Of a stretch of 64,000 nucleotides of DNA, positions 24,651 to 32,220 are shown piece after piece. The position numbers and the translations under genes were made by a program. Source of the stretch: JAYODW01 sp038116745 (GTDB lineage: Bacteria > Pseudomonadota > Gammaproteobacteria > Ga0077536); assembly GCA_038116745.1 (NCBI GenBank), contig JAYODW010000001.1, positions 124,001-188,000 of the forward strand, given 5' to 3'. How positions within the stretch are numbered: the first letter of the stretch is position 1; every line of letters starts with the position of its first letter. The notes below the pieces were generated by a model. The model worked only from the letters and a program-made list of their open reading frames with translations. It did no database searches and was not told the origin of the DNA.

Positions 24651-26201
24651 ATGTATCCAGGCCAATTCGCACGGTCCCGGGCAGATCAGCCCTGCTTCAT
24701 CATGGCTTCCAGTGGTGAGACGGTGACTTATGCAGAGTACGAGCGGCGCACAAACCAGCTGGCGCATTTTTTCCGCGCCTGCGGTTTGCAGCATCGGGAC
24801 CACTACGCCGTCTTCATGGAGAACAACGCCCGTTACCTGGAAGCCTGTGGGGGCGGGGTGCGTGCGGGCCTCTACTACACCTGCATCAACTCCTACCTGA
24901 CAGCCGACGAAGTGGCCTTCATCCTCGAGGATAGCGATGCGCAGGTGTTGATTACCTCGGTAGCGCGCCTGGAGGTGGCGCGAGCGGCGGCGGCGCAGTG
25001 TCCGCGGGTAAAAACTGTCCTCGTGGTCGGGCTTGGCGCAGATGCAGAGGATGCCCGCGATTACGTGCGCGCGGTCGGTGCCTGTCCGGATACGCCGATC
25101 GCTGATGAGTGGCTGGGAACCTCGATGCTGTACTCCTCCGGAACGACGGGGCGGCCGAAAGGAATTCTGCGGCCACTGCCGGATAATCCGCCGTCAGAGC
25201 CACTCATGCTGTACGAGTTTCTTCACGGGCTGTGGCAATGCCGCGAAGGGATGATCTATCTCTCGCCGGCCCCGCTGTATCACTCGGCGCCGAATACTGC
25301 GTGTTCTCTCGCGGTGCGCGCAGGGGGCACGGTCATCATCATGGAGAAATTCGATCCGGAGCATTACCTGTCTCTGGTCGAGCGCTTCCGGGTCACCCAC
25401 AGCCAGCTGGTTCCGACGATGTTCAGCCGCATGCTGAAACTGCCGGATGAGGTGCGGCTGAAACACGACGTTTCGTCGCTGGAATACACGGTGCACGCTG
25501 CTGCCCCCTGTCCCGTGCAGGTCAAGCAGGCAATGATCGACTGGTGGGGGCCGTTGGTCCACGAGTACTACGGGGCGACCGAGGGTCTAGGGTTTTCTTA
25601 TTGCGACAGCGAAGAGTGGCTGGCGCATCCCGGGACGGTGGGCAAAGTCATGCTGGGCGAGCTGCACGTGCTGGATGATGAGATGCAGCCCTGTCCGACC
25701 GGTACCGCAGGCACGCTGTGGTTCAAGACCGCTTCACCGTTCGAGTACTACAACGATCCGGTCAAGACACAGGAGTCACGTTCGGCCGACGGCAGCCTGA
25801 GCACCGTGAACGATGTCGGCTACGTCGATGCTGAAGGTTATCTCTACCTGACAGATCGCAAGACGTTCATGATTATTTCAGGCGGTGTGAATATCTACCC
25901 TCAGGAGTGCGAAAACCTTTTGATTACGCATCCCAAGGTAGCGGATGCGGCGGTCTTCGGCGTGCCGAACGAAGATCTCGGGGAGGAGGTCAAAGCGGTG
26001 GTGCAGCCAATGCCTGGGGTCGCGCCTGGCGACGGGCTGGCGCAGGAGTTGATCGCTTTCTGCCGCGAACACCTGGCCCATCTGAAGTGCCCGCGCTCGA
26101 TTGATTTTGCCGAGGAGTTGCCCCGACTGCCGACCGGCAAGCTCTACAAGCGCCTGCTGCGCGATCGCTACTGGGGCGAAAAGGATTCGCGGATAGTCTG
26201 A
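24651..26201 (+). CDS. AMP-forming acyl-CoA synthetase
   Basis: The 516-residue ANL-superfamily enzyme activates a carboxylic acid via an acyl-adenylate. Motifs in order: P-loop MLYSSGTTGRPKGI, HEYYGATEGLG, the hinge/ATP motif GYLYLTDRKTFMIISGG, and the catalytic Lys in LPTGKLYKRLL near the C-terminus. The start ATG is preceded by GGAGGT. Its 3' end forms the left part of the 112-bp repeat shared with 28698-28809, and pieces of a second, decayed copy of its end lie there too. Substrate unknown; DUF1329 and hydrolase neighbours suggest a hydrophobic acid. Confidence 0.92.
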   Translation: MYPGQFARSRADQPCFIMASSGETVTYAEYERRTNQLAHFFRACGLQHRDHYAVFMENNARYLEACGGGVRAGLYYTCINSYLTADEVAFILEDSDAQVLITSVARLEVARAAAAQCPRVKTVLVVGLGADAEDARDYVRAVGACPDTPIADEWLGTSMLYSSGTTGRPKGILRPLPDNPPSEPLMLYEFLHGLWQCREGMIYLSPAPLYHSAPNTACSLAVRAGGTVIIMEKFDPEHYLSLVERFRVTHSQLVPTMFSRMLKLPDEVRLKHDVSSLEYTVHAAAPCPVQVKQAMIDWWGPLVHEYYGATEGLGFSYCDSEEWLAHPGTVGKVMLGELHVLDDEMQPCPTGTAGTLWFKTASPFEYYNDPVKTQESRSADGSLSTVNDVGYVDAEGYLYLTDRKTFMIISGGVNIYPQECENLLITHPKVADAAVFGVPNEDLGEEVKAVVQPMPGVAPGDGLAQELIAFCREHLAHLKCPRSIDFAEELPRLPTGKLYKRLLRDRYWGEKDSRIV

Positions 26202-26240
26202 TCGCCTTCAGTTCGTCCAGGCGTGGCGGTCGCGCTGCCA
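26129..26240. repeat. Left copy of 112-bp direct repeat
   Basis: This stretch covers the last 24 codons and stop of the acyl-CoA ligase plus the convergent 3' end of a VOC gene. It matches 28698-28809 at 111 of 112 positions; the single difference is A26149 versus G28718. Beyond 26240 similarity to the right-hand copy falls sharply. The spacing between copies is 2569 bp. Confidence 0.93.
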
Positions 26241-26370
26241 TGCACTAAACAGCTCTGCGGCCTGCTCGGCAATGGCATCGGTGTCCTCATCAAGTCCGCC
26301 GAGGCAGGTCAGTTCAAGTTGGGTGTGCCCGAAGTTGCCCAAAAAAGCGACATGGCTAAGCCGTGGTCGG
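26208..26370 (-). pseudogene. Decayed 3' end of a VOC-family gene
   Basis: Read on the minus strand, this region encodes DHG, then after a frameshift GHTQLELTC and AEQAAELFSAWQRDRHAWTN. These correspond to GHRLELTC and AAQAARLLEDWQRDRHAWTN of the intact VOC protein at 28777-29280. The last 11 codons lie in the near-identical repeat; upstream of them the two differ considerably. No 5' part is present. It is a partial, frameshifted relative of the intact gene rather than a recent copy. Confidence 0.78.
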
Positions 26371-26593
26371 CGTGGCCGGTCGTGAATAAGACCTTATTGT
26401 TCATAAAACCTCGAATGTCATCGAAGAGCCGGCAGGATCATGTTCGTTGTCGGACGCACCACGAGACATCGCCGTAACCGGCACCGCATCGTCCGCAGCT
26501 GCGCTCAGTGTGCTCTGGGCGTCTTAGAGGTGCGCATCGGGCACCAACCACCCTGATATTGGATCCGTCCAGCCAGGTGCCTGCACAGGCCGT

Positions 26594-26746
26594 TTAATCG
26601 TAGGTCGTATGCAGCGCTGCCGCCGTCTCGACCAGACCACGCGGCGCGATGGTGCCGCCGCGATTAATAGGCTGCTCGCCCGCGGCCCGGAACGACTGAT
26701 CTCGAATGATGCTGTCCGGGTGACTCGAATGCGCGTTGTCCAACCT
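26594..26746 (-). other. Unrecognised protein-like fragment, 3' end only
   Basis: On the minus strand an open stretch of about 50 codons ends at TAA 26594 with HPDSIIRDQSFRAAGEQPI and NRGGTIAPRGLVETAAALHT. The composition is that of a real protein end, but there is no start and a stop lies just upstream. I do not recognise the family. It probably belongs to the debris of the inserted segment. Confidence 0.35.
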
Positions 26747-26789
26747 GACCTACGCTGGCTGCTAGCATCAGAAAGCCGTGCCAGCTGGT

Positions 26790-26916
26790 CCTCCGACCCG
26801 CAGTTCGGCGTTACGTGCCTGAATCTTCCCCAGAGATGGCGCGTAAGCAATCTGGTCAGATTCATCTGCGGTTTCGGTGCCAGGGCCGCTAACCGGGCGA
26901 TGAAGTCAAGTAGGAC
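26790..26916 (-). mobile_element. Remnant of an IS91-family transposase
   Basis: The minus strand reads LDFIARLAALAPKPQMNLTR (26854-26913), very like the P-L-D-F-I-A-R-L-A-A-L-V-P-K-P segment of IS91-type rolling-circle transposases. After a frameshift IAYAPSLGKIQARNAEL resembles the following GVFAPN-type stretch. Only this piece survives; the HUH and tyrosine motifs are not seen. The family call rests on remembered conserved sequence. Confidence 0.6.
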
Positions 26917-27082
26917 TGACCGTATGCGATAAAAAAAATCGCCGGTGCGGAAATGAATTTTCCGGCGTGCCTGTGGTTGCTGGAAGACACTTATCAGGGA
27001 TAGGGTTAAGTCGTCGCGGAATACATGCCGTTTCTCAGCGAATGTTGCTGCAATGCCAGCTGTTTTCCAGGGGGAAATGTTT

Positions 27083-28270
27083 GTGAACACAAGGAATTTG
27101 GACCGGGGCTCACGTTTCCCGCTTTTGCTCTCACTTGGCGTTCTGGTTAGCGCAGCTTTCTTTTTCACAACCCGACCTGCACAGGCGCAGCTTCTATGGG
27201 CAGATGAGTTTGATCAAGCCGGCGAGCCCGACCCGCAGTTCTGGTCTTACGACGAAGGTGGCGGCGGCTGGGGCAACAGCGAGGCCCAGACCTACACCCG
27301 CGATAGTTCAAATGTGGCGATCAAAGACGGCTCGCTGCAAATTACGGCGCTTGAACAAACGCTGAAAGGCAATCGGAAAAGTTATTCATCGGCCAGGATA
27401 AAAACAGAGGGCAAGCTCACGGTTCAGTATGGGACTATCGAAGCCCGCCTCAAGATTCCGGATCTGGCGGATGGTCTCTGGCCTGCCTTCTGGACGCTGG
27501 GCAAAAATTTCCCCGATGTTGGATGGCCGGCGTGCGGCGAACTGGACGTAATGGAGATGGGCTCTGCCTCAGCAATCGCGGCAGGCGTGATCAATCAGCG
27601 CGTCGGGTCACATGCTCACTGGCAGCATGAAGGCAGCTACGCCGGATATGGTCAAACGCTCGACGCCCCGGAAGCTCTCAACGCAGATTTTCATACGCTC
27701 CGAATGGAATGGACGCCATCAGCGGTCTCTACCTACCTTGATGGCGAGCAGATCTGGACCATGGATATCAGACCCGAGCACTGCACTGACTGCTCTGAAT
27801 TTCACCAGCCGCACTTCCTCATTCTGAACATGGCTGTAGGGGGGAATTACACCGGGCTATATGGCTGGCGTGACATCACGGCAACATTTCCCGCGGTATT
27901 CGAAGTCGACTATGTGCGCATTTTTGACAATGGCTACACGCTGCTCGGCGGTTCTGCTATTCCTGGAACCGAGACCCATGTCGCGGCGATCAACGTGACG
28001 GCGTCGGGTCGGAAACGGACTTCAGCAGTCGCGGAGGTCTTGGTGCAGGACGAGAAAGGCGATCCCGTTCCGGGCGCGATCGTTAGCGTGAATTTCTCCG
28101 GTTCGCACATTGGTGACTTTGCCGCAGAGAGCGACAGCGAGGGTTGGGCTCAGGTTAAAACGGGTTCAAACACAATTGAGCCGACTTTCGAGGCCTGTAT
28201 CCGCGACATCGAGCATCCGAATATGGTCTACGACCCGAACTCGAATGCGCTCACGTGCAGGAGTTACTGA
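27083..28270 (+). CDS. Secreted GH16 endo-beta-glucanase (laminarinase-like)
   Basis: The 395-residue protein is best started at GTG 27083, with AGGGGGAA 7 nt upstream; ATG 27053 and 27077 are alternatives. A signal peptide (LLLSLGVLVSAAFF...AQA) ends near residue 36. The GH16 domain, about 37-294, has GWGNSEAQTYT, WPAFWTLG and the catalytic GELDVMEMG, giving nucleophile Glu153, Asp155 and acid/base Glu158. Residues 305-395 form an Ig-like domain with paired cysteines. The family cleaves beta-1,3 or mixed glucans such as laminarin. It is the only polysaccharidase in the window, less GC-rich than its neighbours, and inside the repeat-bounded segment. Confidence 0.92.
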   Translation: MNTRNLDRGSRFPLLLSLGVLVSAAFFFTTRPAQAQLLWADEFDQAGEPDPQFWSYDEGGGGWGNSEAQTYTRDSSNVAIKDGSLQITALEQTLKGNRKSYSSARIKTEGKLTVQYGTIEARLKIPDLADGLWPAFWTLGKNFPDVGWPACGELDVMEMGSASAIAAGVINQRVGSHAHWQHEGSYAGYGQTLDAPEALNADFHTLRMEWTPSAVSTYLDGEQIWTMDIRPEHCTDCSEFHQPHFLILNMAVGGNYTGLYGWRDITATFPAVFEVDYVRIFDNGYTLLGGSAIPGTETHVAAINVTASGRKRTSAVAEVLVQDEKGDPVPGAIVSVNFSGSHIGDFAAESDSEGWAQVKTGSNTIEPTFEACIRDIEHPNMVYDPNSNALTCRSY

Positions 28271-28280
28271 GCACGGGCGT

Positions 28281-28298
28281 GGAGAGCCCCTGCTCTCC
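28281..28298 (+). terminator. Hairpin after the GH16 gene
   Basis: GGAGAGC-CCCT-GCTCTCC is a perfect 7-bp stem with a 4-nt loop, 10 nt after the GH16 stop. No T-tract follows, so it is a candidate terminator or mRNA-stabilising hairpin. Confidence 0.45.
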
Positions 28299-28654
28299 GT
28301 CGGCGTCTACCAGACTGGTAAGGTGAAAAGCTGACGTAGCGGAAGCGGCTTTTCGGTCCTCCCGGGACGGCGAAGATGAGCAATTGATACTTTGCATTCA
28401 GAGCTGAGCCGTCAAACAGAGGGATTTGCATTCAAATTTGCCTGCCTGATGCCCGTCGACCAGTTGCTTTATCGCGCGTCATTCGGGGCAAAATTCAAAG
28501 TAAATGAAAAGCTTGCCGCAAGCGCCGTTGCCGCCGGCCTAAGGCTGACACAACGCGCTGCACAATGGACACGCCCGCACCCGGCTGTCTCCGGATTCGC
28601 CGGATCCCAGGACTCCACCTGCGCGCCGCTCGGACAATCGGCGTAGAGAACGGA
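28299..28654. other. Gene-free stretch inside the inserted segment
   Basis: An 84-codon open frame at 28392-28646 has no ribosome site and no recognisable motif, so I do not call it. A GAAAAGC...GCTTTTC inverted repeat lies at about 28323-28352. Otherwise nothing is identified. Confidence 0.35.
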
Positions 28655-28697
28655 CAAGACGTTCATGATTTTTTTGACGCGGTATGAACATCCAGTC
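28655..28697 (+). pseudogene. Fragment of the acyl-CoA ligase gene
   Basis: CAAGACGTTCATGATT and the following bases match the ligase hinge motif region at 25859-25899 with several differences. It is joined directly to the 112-bp repeat, which corresponds to the ligase end about 227 bp further on. So this is a diverged ligase copy carrying an internal deletion. Confidence 0.65.
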
Positions 28698-28809
28698 GCC
28701 GACCGGCAAGCTCTACAGGCGCCTGCTGCGCGATCGCTACTGGGGCGAAAAGGATTCGCGGATAGTCTGATCGCCTTCAGTTCGTCCAGGCGTGGCGGTC
28801 GCGCTGCCA
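28698..28809. repeat. Right copy of 112-bp direct repeat
   Basis: It is near-identical to 26129-26240 (111/112). Its right part is the 3' end of the intact VOC gene, while its left part is a ligase 3' end without the ligase. Together the copies bracket the segment carrying the GH16 gene. Confidence 0.93.
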
Positions 28810-29280
28810 GTCCTCCAGCAGCCGGGCCGCCTGCGCTGCAACGAGGTCTGCGTCCTCGTCAGGTCCGGCCGGGCAGGTCAGCTCGAGCCGATGGCCCGAG
28901 GGATCGAAAAAATAAATTGACTTGACGAAGCCGTGGTCGGTCGGACCGATCACCTCAAGACCCGCCTCGAGCAGTCGCGCACGCCAGGACATTAGACTGC
29001 TTTCATCGGTCAGCTCCAGCGCGAGATGCTGAACCCAGTCTGGTGTATGCGGATCGCGCCCCATGGGGTGCTCCGCCGGGAGCTCAAAGAACGCGACGGC
29101 GCTGCCGTCTCCGAGTTCAAAAAAGATATGCAGGTGGGGATAGAACTCGCCGGTGGATGGTACGTGGTCGTTGCGCACGGCGTGAGAAAAACGCAGGTTC
29201 AGGATTTCGGTGTAGAACCTGACGGTTTCAGCGGCGTTGTTACAGCGGTAGGCCACGTGGTGCATTTTCTTGATGTTCAT
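28777..29280 (-). CDS. VOC-family (glyoxalase/dioxygenase-fold) protein
   Basis: The 167-residue protein has two beta-alpha-beta-beta-beta modules. Candidate metal ligands are the His of KKMHHVAYR, Glu in VAFFELP, His in WVQHLALEL and Glu in HRLELTC. The pattern matches ring-cleavage dioxygenase or glyoxalase-like enzymes and isomerases, so the reaction is open. The gene's 3' end lies in the 112-bp repeat, and a decayed relative is at 26208-26370. It is probably co-transcribed with the thioesterase 45 nt upstream, on the minus strand. Confidence 0.86.
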   Translation of the reverse strand: MNIKKMHHVAYRCNNAAETVRFYTEILNLRFSHAVRNDHVPSTGEFYPHLHIFFELGDGSAVAFFELPAEHPMGRDPHTPDWVQHLALELTDESSLMSWRARLLEAGLEVIGPTDHGFVKSIYFFDPSGHRLELTCPAGPDEDADLVAAQAARLLEDWQRDRHAWTN

Positions 29281-29325
29281 CCGTCGGTTTCTCCTGACAA
29301 TCGCAGTGGCGTTGTGCGGACGCGT

Positions 29326-29739
29326 CTATGCCGGGATGTCCCAGTCCTGTGCAGGCCCCAGCAGCGCACGAACGTGCTCCGGCGTGTCGATGCGCTGTAG
29401 CGTCACCGGGGTCACGCTCACGCAGACCGAGCGGCCGGTAAATACAGCGCGCCCACCGACCTGTCCGCGGAAACCAAAATCGAACGAGCTGCGCCCGTAG
29501 CGGATGACTGCGACTTCGATGTCCAGAAGATCGGCATTGCGCGCGGATGACTGCCATTCGACCGCCGCCCGCACCACCATCCATTCCCAACCGAGCTCCC
29601 GGTAGTCGCCGTTGGGCGCAAGGCCCCGCGTCCACACTTCGGTCGCGTCATCCATATAGGCCATGTAGTGCGCGTTAAACACCACACCTTGCTGATCACA
29701 CTCGCCATAACGCACGCGGATCTGATGCTGGTAGGACAT
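29326..29739 (-). CDS. Hot-dog acyl-CoA thioesterase (4HBT/YbgC type)
   Basis: The 137-residue hot-dog protein carries the 4HBT signature YGECDQQGVVFNAHYMAYMD; Asp15 is the expected catalytic residue. The later strand SSFDFGFRGQVGGRAVFTG is typical. It hydrolyses acyl-CoA thioesters in the cytoplasm; the acyl group is not predictable. GGAGACACT sits just before the ATG. It is first of a two-gene minus-strand unit with the VOC gene and divergent from the Nudix gene. Confidence 0.88.
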   Translation of the reverse strand: MSYQHQIRVRYGECDQQGVVFNAHYMAYMDDATEVWTRGLAPNGDYRELGWEWMVVRAAVEWQSSARNADLLDIEVAVIRYGRSSFDFGFRGQVGGRAVFTGRSVCVSVTPVTLQRIDTPEHVRALLGPAQDWDIPA

Positions 29740-29969
29740 AGTGTCTCCGTTAAATCAACGGTTCGGATTGTGCAGCAGCGCAGATAGCTGTTGCAGCATG
29801 CAGGCGCATTACACCAGAAGAGCGTCAGGTGCGGCTTCAGGACGTTCGCTGCGGGCTTGTCAATCGCTCCGGGCACATCAGGGCAGGCGGCGGATGCCGT
29901 GATGCGCAGGGTTACAATCCGCCGCATGCGCATAAAAAGCCCGAATCGCAGGCGGAGTCTGCAGCTCTG

Positions 29970-30569
29970 ATGCTGGATCTCGATCGCATTCGGCACGTGC
30001 TGCAGACCCGTGAGCATGAACCTGCGACGTTTGAGGCGGGTCCAAACCATGCTGCGGTAGCCATGATCCTTGCAGGGGAAGCTCGTGCGCTCGAGGTATG
30101 TTTTATCCGACGGGCGGAGCGCAAGGGCGATCCCTGGACCGGCCAGGTCGCTTTTCCGGGCGGACGCGCGGGGCGTGAAGACCCTGACGCGCACGCTGTC
30201 GCTGAGCGTGAGACCTACGAGGAGATCGGCCTGCGCCTCGATTTTCAGCACCGCGTTGCGCCGCTGCCTGTCAGGCCTAACGTGCGCGGCAGTCTGACCC
30301 TGTCACCCTTCGTCTATCACGTTGACGGTGCAACCCGGAGCCAGGCTGTGGCCCGGCTCCCGGATGAGGTCGCCAGTGTCTTCTGGGTCCCGCTCGCGCA
30401 TCTTTTCGATCAGCGAGCCGTCACCGAAATCGAATACCCATCGGGACTGACCGGCTCCGTGTTCCCGGGGATTCGTTTCGGTGAGCATGTCATCTGGGGG
30501 CTCACCCTGCGGGTGCTGCAGAGTTTTGCCCAGGTCATGCAGCTGCGCCTGCCTGCGCTCGACGATTGA
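29970..30569 (+). CDS. Nudix CoA pyrophosphatase (NudL-like)
   Basis: The 199-residue protein starts at ATG 29970. The CoA-hydrolysing subgroup is indicated by GDPWTGQVAFPGGRAGRED just before the Nudix box end AVAERETYEEIGL. The usual G-x5-E spacing is replaced by the longer loop typical of NudL. The enzyme splits CoA or acyl-CoA into 3',5'-ADP and phosphopantetheine, which fits a locus rich in CoA metabolism. A T-tracted hairpin follows the stop. Confidence 0.85.
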   Translation: MLDLDRIRHVLQTREHEPATFEAGPNHAAVAMILAGEARALEVCFIRRAERKGDPWTGQVAFPGGRAGREDPDAHAVAERETYEEIGLRLDFQHRVAPLPVRPNVRGSLTLSPFVYHVDGATRSQAVARLPDEVASVFWVPLAHLFDQRAVTEIEYPSGLTGSVFPGIRFGEHVIWGLTLRVLQSFAQVMQLRLPALDD

Positions 30570-30588
30570 GCGCAGCTGCGATTATGCG

Positions 30589-30609
30589 GGCCTCTCAGGC
30601 CGGTTTTTT
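30589..30609 (+). terminator. Rho-independent terminator after the Nudix gene
   Basis: GGCCT-CTC-AGGCC followed by GGTTTTTT, 20 nt past the Nudix stop. It overlaps the last codons of the convergent minus-strand gene. Confidence 0.62.
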
Positions 30610-31278
30610 CATGCCTATGCGCTCGAAATACTTCAAGGGCACGGCTTCAGGGTCTTTGTAGATCACCAGTGAGCAGTAGTCCCGCCCCAGCTTTTCTGCT
30701 GGCTCGACGACCACCATCGGTGTGCCGTTCTCTTCGATATCAACTTTCTCCATGGCGTACTCGTGGGCGCAGTACACCGGGTAGTCGTCCCGACCGTAGC
30801 TGAGGTTCTGACCTTTCTTGATCGTGTAAAACGCGTCTTTTCCTTCGTATTTCCCCTCGCTGATCAGGCGCCCGCCGCTGCCGCAGGGGCAGAGTTTGAT
30901 CGTGACCTTCTCATCATCTTCGGTAATTTCTAGCGGCTGCAGATGCCCCTGCAGGCCGGCGGCGAACATCTTGACCCGGGCTGCCAGGGCCTCAGATCCT
31001 TTGGGCATGCTCGCCACAATGGGCTGCCACCAGGCGCGCACACCGTCGACCATGATTTCATCCAGTGCCTCGTCGCCATAGCGACGCGCGATTGCGCTCA
31101 AGGTGCCGGTGACCCAGTTACGGTAGAGGTCGTGCATGCTGAGGAATTCGTTGTACATGCGCTGCGCGATTTTTTTTGCTTTATCAGGGTCGCCGCCATC
31201 AATGGCGTCGCACAGCCGGTCGAGGGTGCGACGCTCCATTTCGCGCAGCTGTTCTTCGGTAAATAGTCGTTCGCCCAT
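30595..31278 (-). CDS. Unrecognised protein with Cys/His cluster
   Basis: I do not recognise this 227-residue cytoplasmic protein. Residues 1-115 are predicted helical (FTEEQLREMERRTLDRL, ARRYGDEALDEIMVDG). The C-terminal half holds a possible metal site: Cys130 and Cys132 (KLCPCGSGGRL), Cys170 and His172 (PVYCAHEY), and Cys202 (GRDYCSLVIYKDP). The layout is faintly like V4R or ATC-hydrolase-type small-ligand domains, but I would not assign either. It is the last gene of a six-gene minus-strand operon, 39 nt after the TauD-family gene. AGGCTCAT-type sequence precedes the ATG. Confidence 0.8.
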   Translation of the reverse strand: MGERLFTEEQLREMERRTLDRLCDAIDGGDPDKAKKIAQRMYNEFLSMHDLYRNWVTGTLSAIARRYGDEALDEIMVDGVRAWWQPIVASMPKGSEALAARVKMFAAGLQGHLQPLEITEDDEKVTIKLCPCGSGGRLISEGKYEGKDAFYTIKKGQNLSYGRDDYPVYCAHEYAMEKVDIEENGTPMVVVEPAEKLGRDYCSLVIYKDPEAVPLKYFERIGMKKPA

Positions 31279-31317
31279 ATGAGCCTCCGCTTATCTGACG
31301 TGTTTGGCGTTGCCTGG

Positions 31318-32157
31318 TCAGGCCGGCACTTCGCCTTCGAGGGTGACCCGGTGCATGACCCGCAGGTGTCCATGGTAGTCGTTGAGCGCATTGTGCTGCG
31401 CGCAGCGGTTATCCCAGAACGCGACAGATCCCGCCTCCCAGTGAAAGCGGCAGCCGAATTCTTCTCGCTGCTGCACGCGATAGAGATACTCGAGCAGCGG
31501 TGCTGATTCCTCGGCAGTCATGCCTTCGATGCAGACAGTGTGAGCCTTGGCGCAATAGAGCGCCTTGCGACCGGTGGCCGGATGCGTGCGCACCAGCGGA
31601 TGGCTGGACGTGGTGATCAGGGCTTCCGCATCGCGTGGTTTTTCTGCGATTCGGTGGGTGCGGGTCACCGCGGCGTCCGGTTTTTCCGCGCTGTTGATGA
31701 CGCGCAGCCCATCCAGCAGCTGCTGCAGGCCGGGAGAGAGCGATTCATAGGCGAGATACATGTTGGCGAAAAGGGTGTCGCCGCCGAACGCAGGCACCTC
31801 AACGGCGTAGAGCACGGAGCCCATCGGCGGACGCTGCAGGTAGCTGGTGTCGGTATGCCACAGCCCGCCGAAGTTGATGGTTTCGTCTTCTTTCTTGACC
31901 ACTTCCACGACTTCGGGGTGGCCTTCCATCCCTTCAACGAAAGGGTAGTAGCCGATGTCGCCGAAGCGACGTGCAAAGGCAACGAGCCTCTCTGGCGGCA
32001 GACTCTGATCGCGGAAAAACAGCACCAGATGCTCGTGGAAAGCGCGTTCGATTTCATCGCGCACTGCGGAGCTCAGGTCGGCGGCGAGGTCTACGCCCGA
32101 CACCGTTGCGCCAATCGCCGGCGTCGTGCGCTCAACCGCGATGTGCTTGTAGGTCAT
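31318..32157 (-). CDS. TauD/TfdA-family 2-oxoglutarate dioxygenase
   Basis: The 279-residue enzyme has the Fe(II) facial triad: His101 and Asp103 in LWHTDTSY, and His255 in NRCAQHNALND. Arg266 or Arg270 is the 2-oxoglutarate anchor. The N-terminus ATVSGVDLAADLSSAVRDEI is typical. The family hydroxylates sulfonates, phenoxyacids, carnitine-like and other acids at an unactivated carbon. The operon's nitronate-monooxygenase-like, CoA-ligase and CoA-transferase genes suggest a carboxylic-acid substrate. GAGAGCTCCGAAC precedes the ATG. Confidence 0.9.
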   Translation of the reverse strand: MTYKHIAVERTTPAIGATVSGVDLAADLSSAVRDEIERAFHEHLVLFFRDQSLPPERLVAFARRFGDIGYYPFVEGMEGHPEVVEVVKKEDETINFGGLWHTDTSYLQRPPMGSVLYAVEVPAFGGDTLFANMYLAYESLSPGLQQLLDGLRVINSAEKPDAAVTRTHRIAEKPRDAEALITTSSHPLVRTHPATGRKALYCAKAHTVCIEGMTAEESAPLLEYLYRVQQREEFGCRFHWEAGSVAFWDNRCAQHNALNDYHGHLRVMHRVTLEGEVPA

Positions 32158-32220
32158 GTTCGGAGCTCTCCTGTCCAGACAATCGTGAATCGAATTGGGT
32201 GACGAGACGCAGGTCCGGCG

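Noticed and set aside
26524..27168. 214-codon minus-strand open frame in the inserted segment
   Set aside because: Only a short internal part resembles an IS91 transposase; the rest is not protein-like and overlaps the GH16 signal peptide. I list only the remnant.
28392..28646. 84-codon open frame downstream of GH16
   Set aside because: No ribosome site, no motif, and it lies in sequence with rearranged gene fragments.
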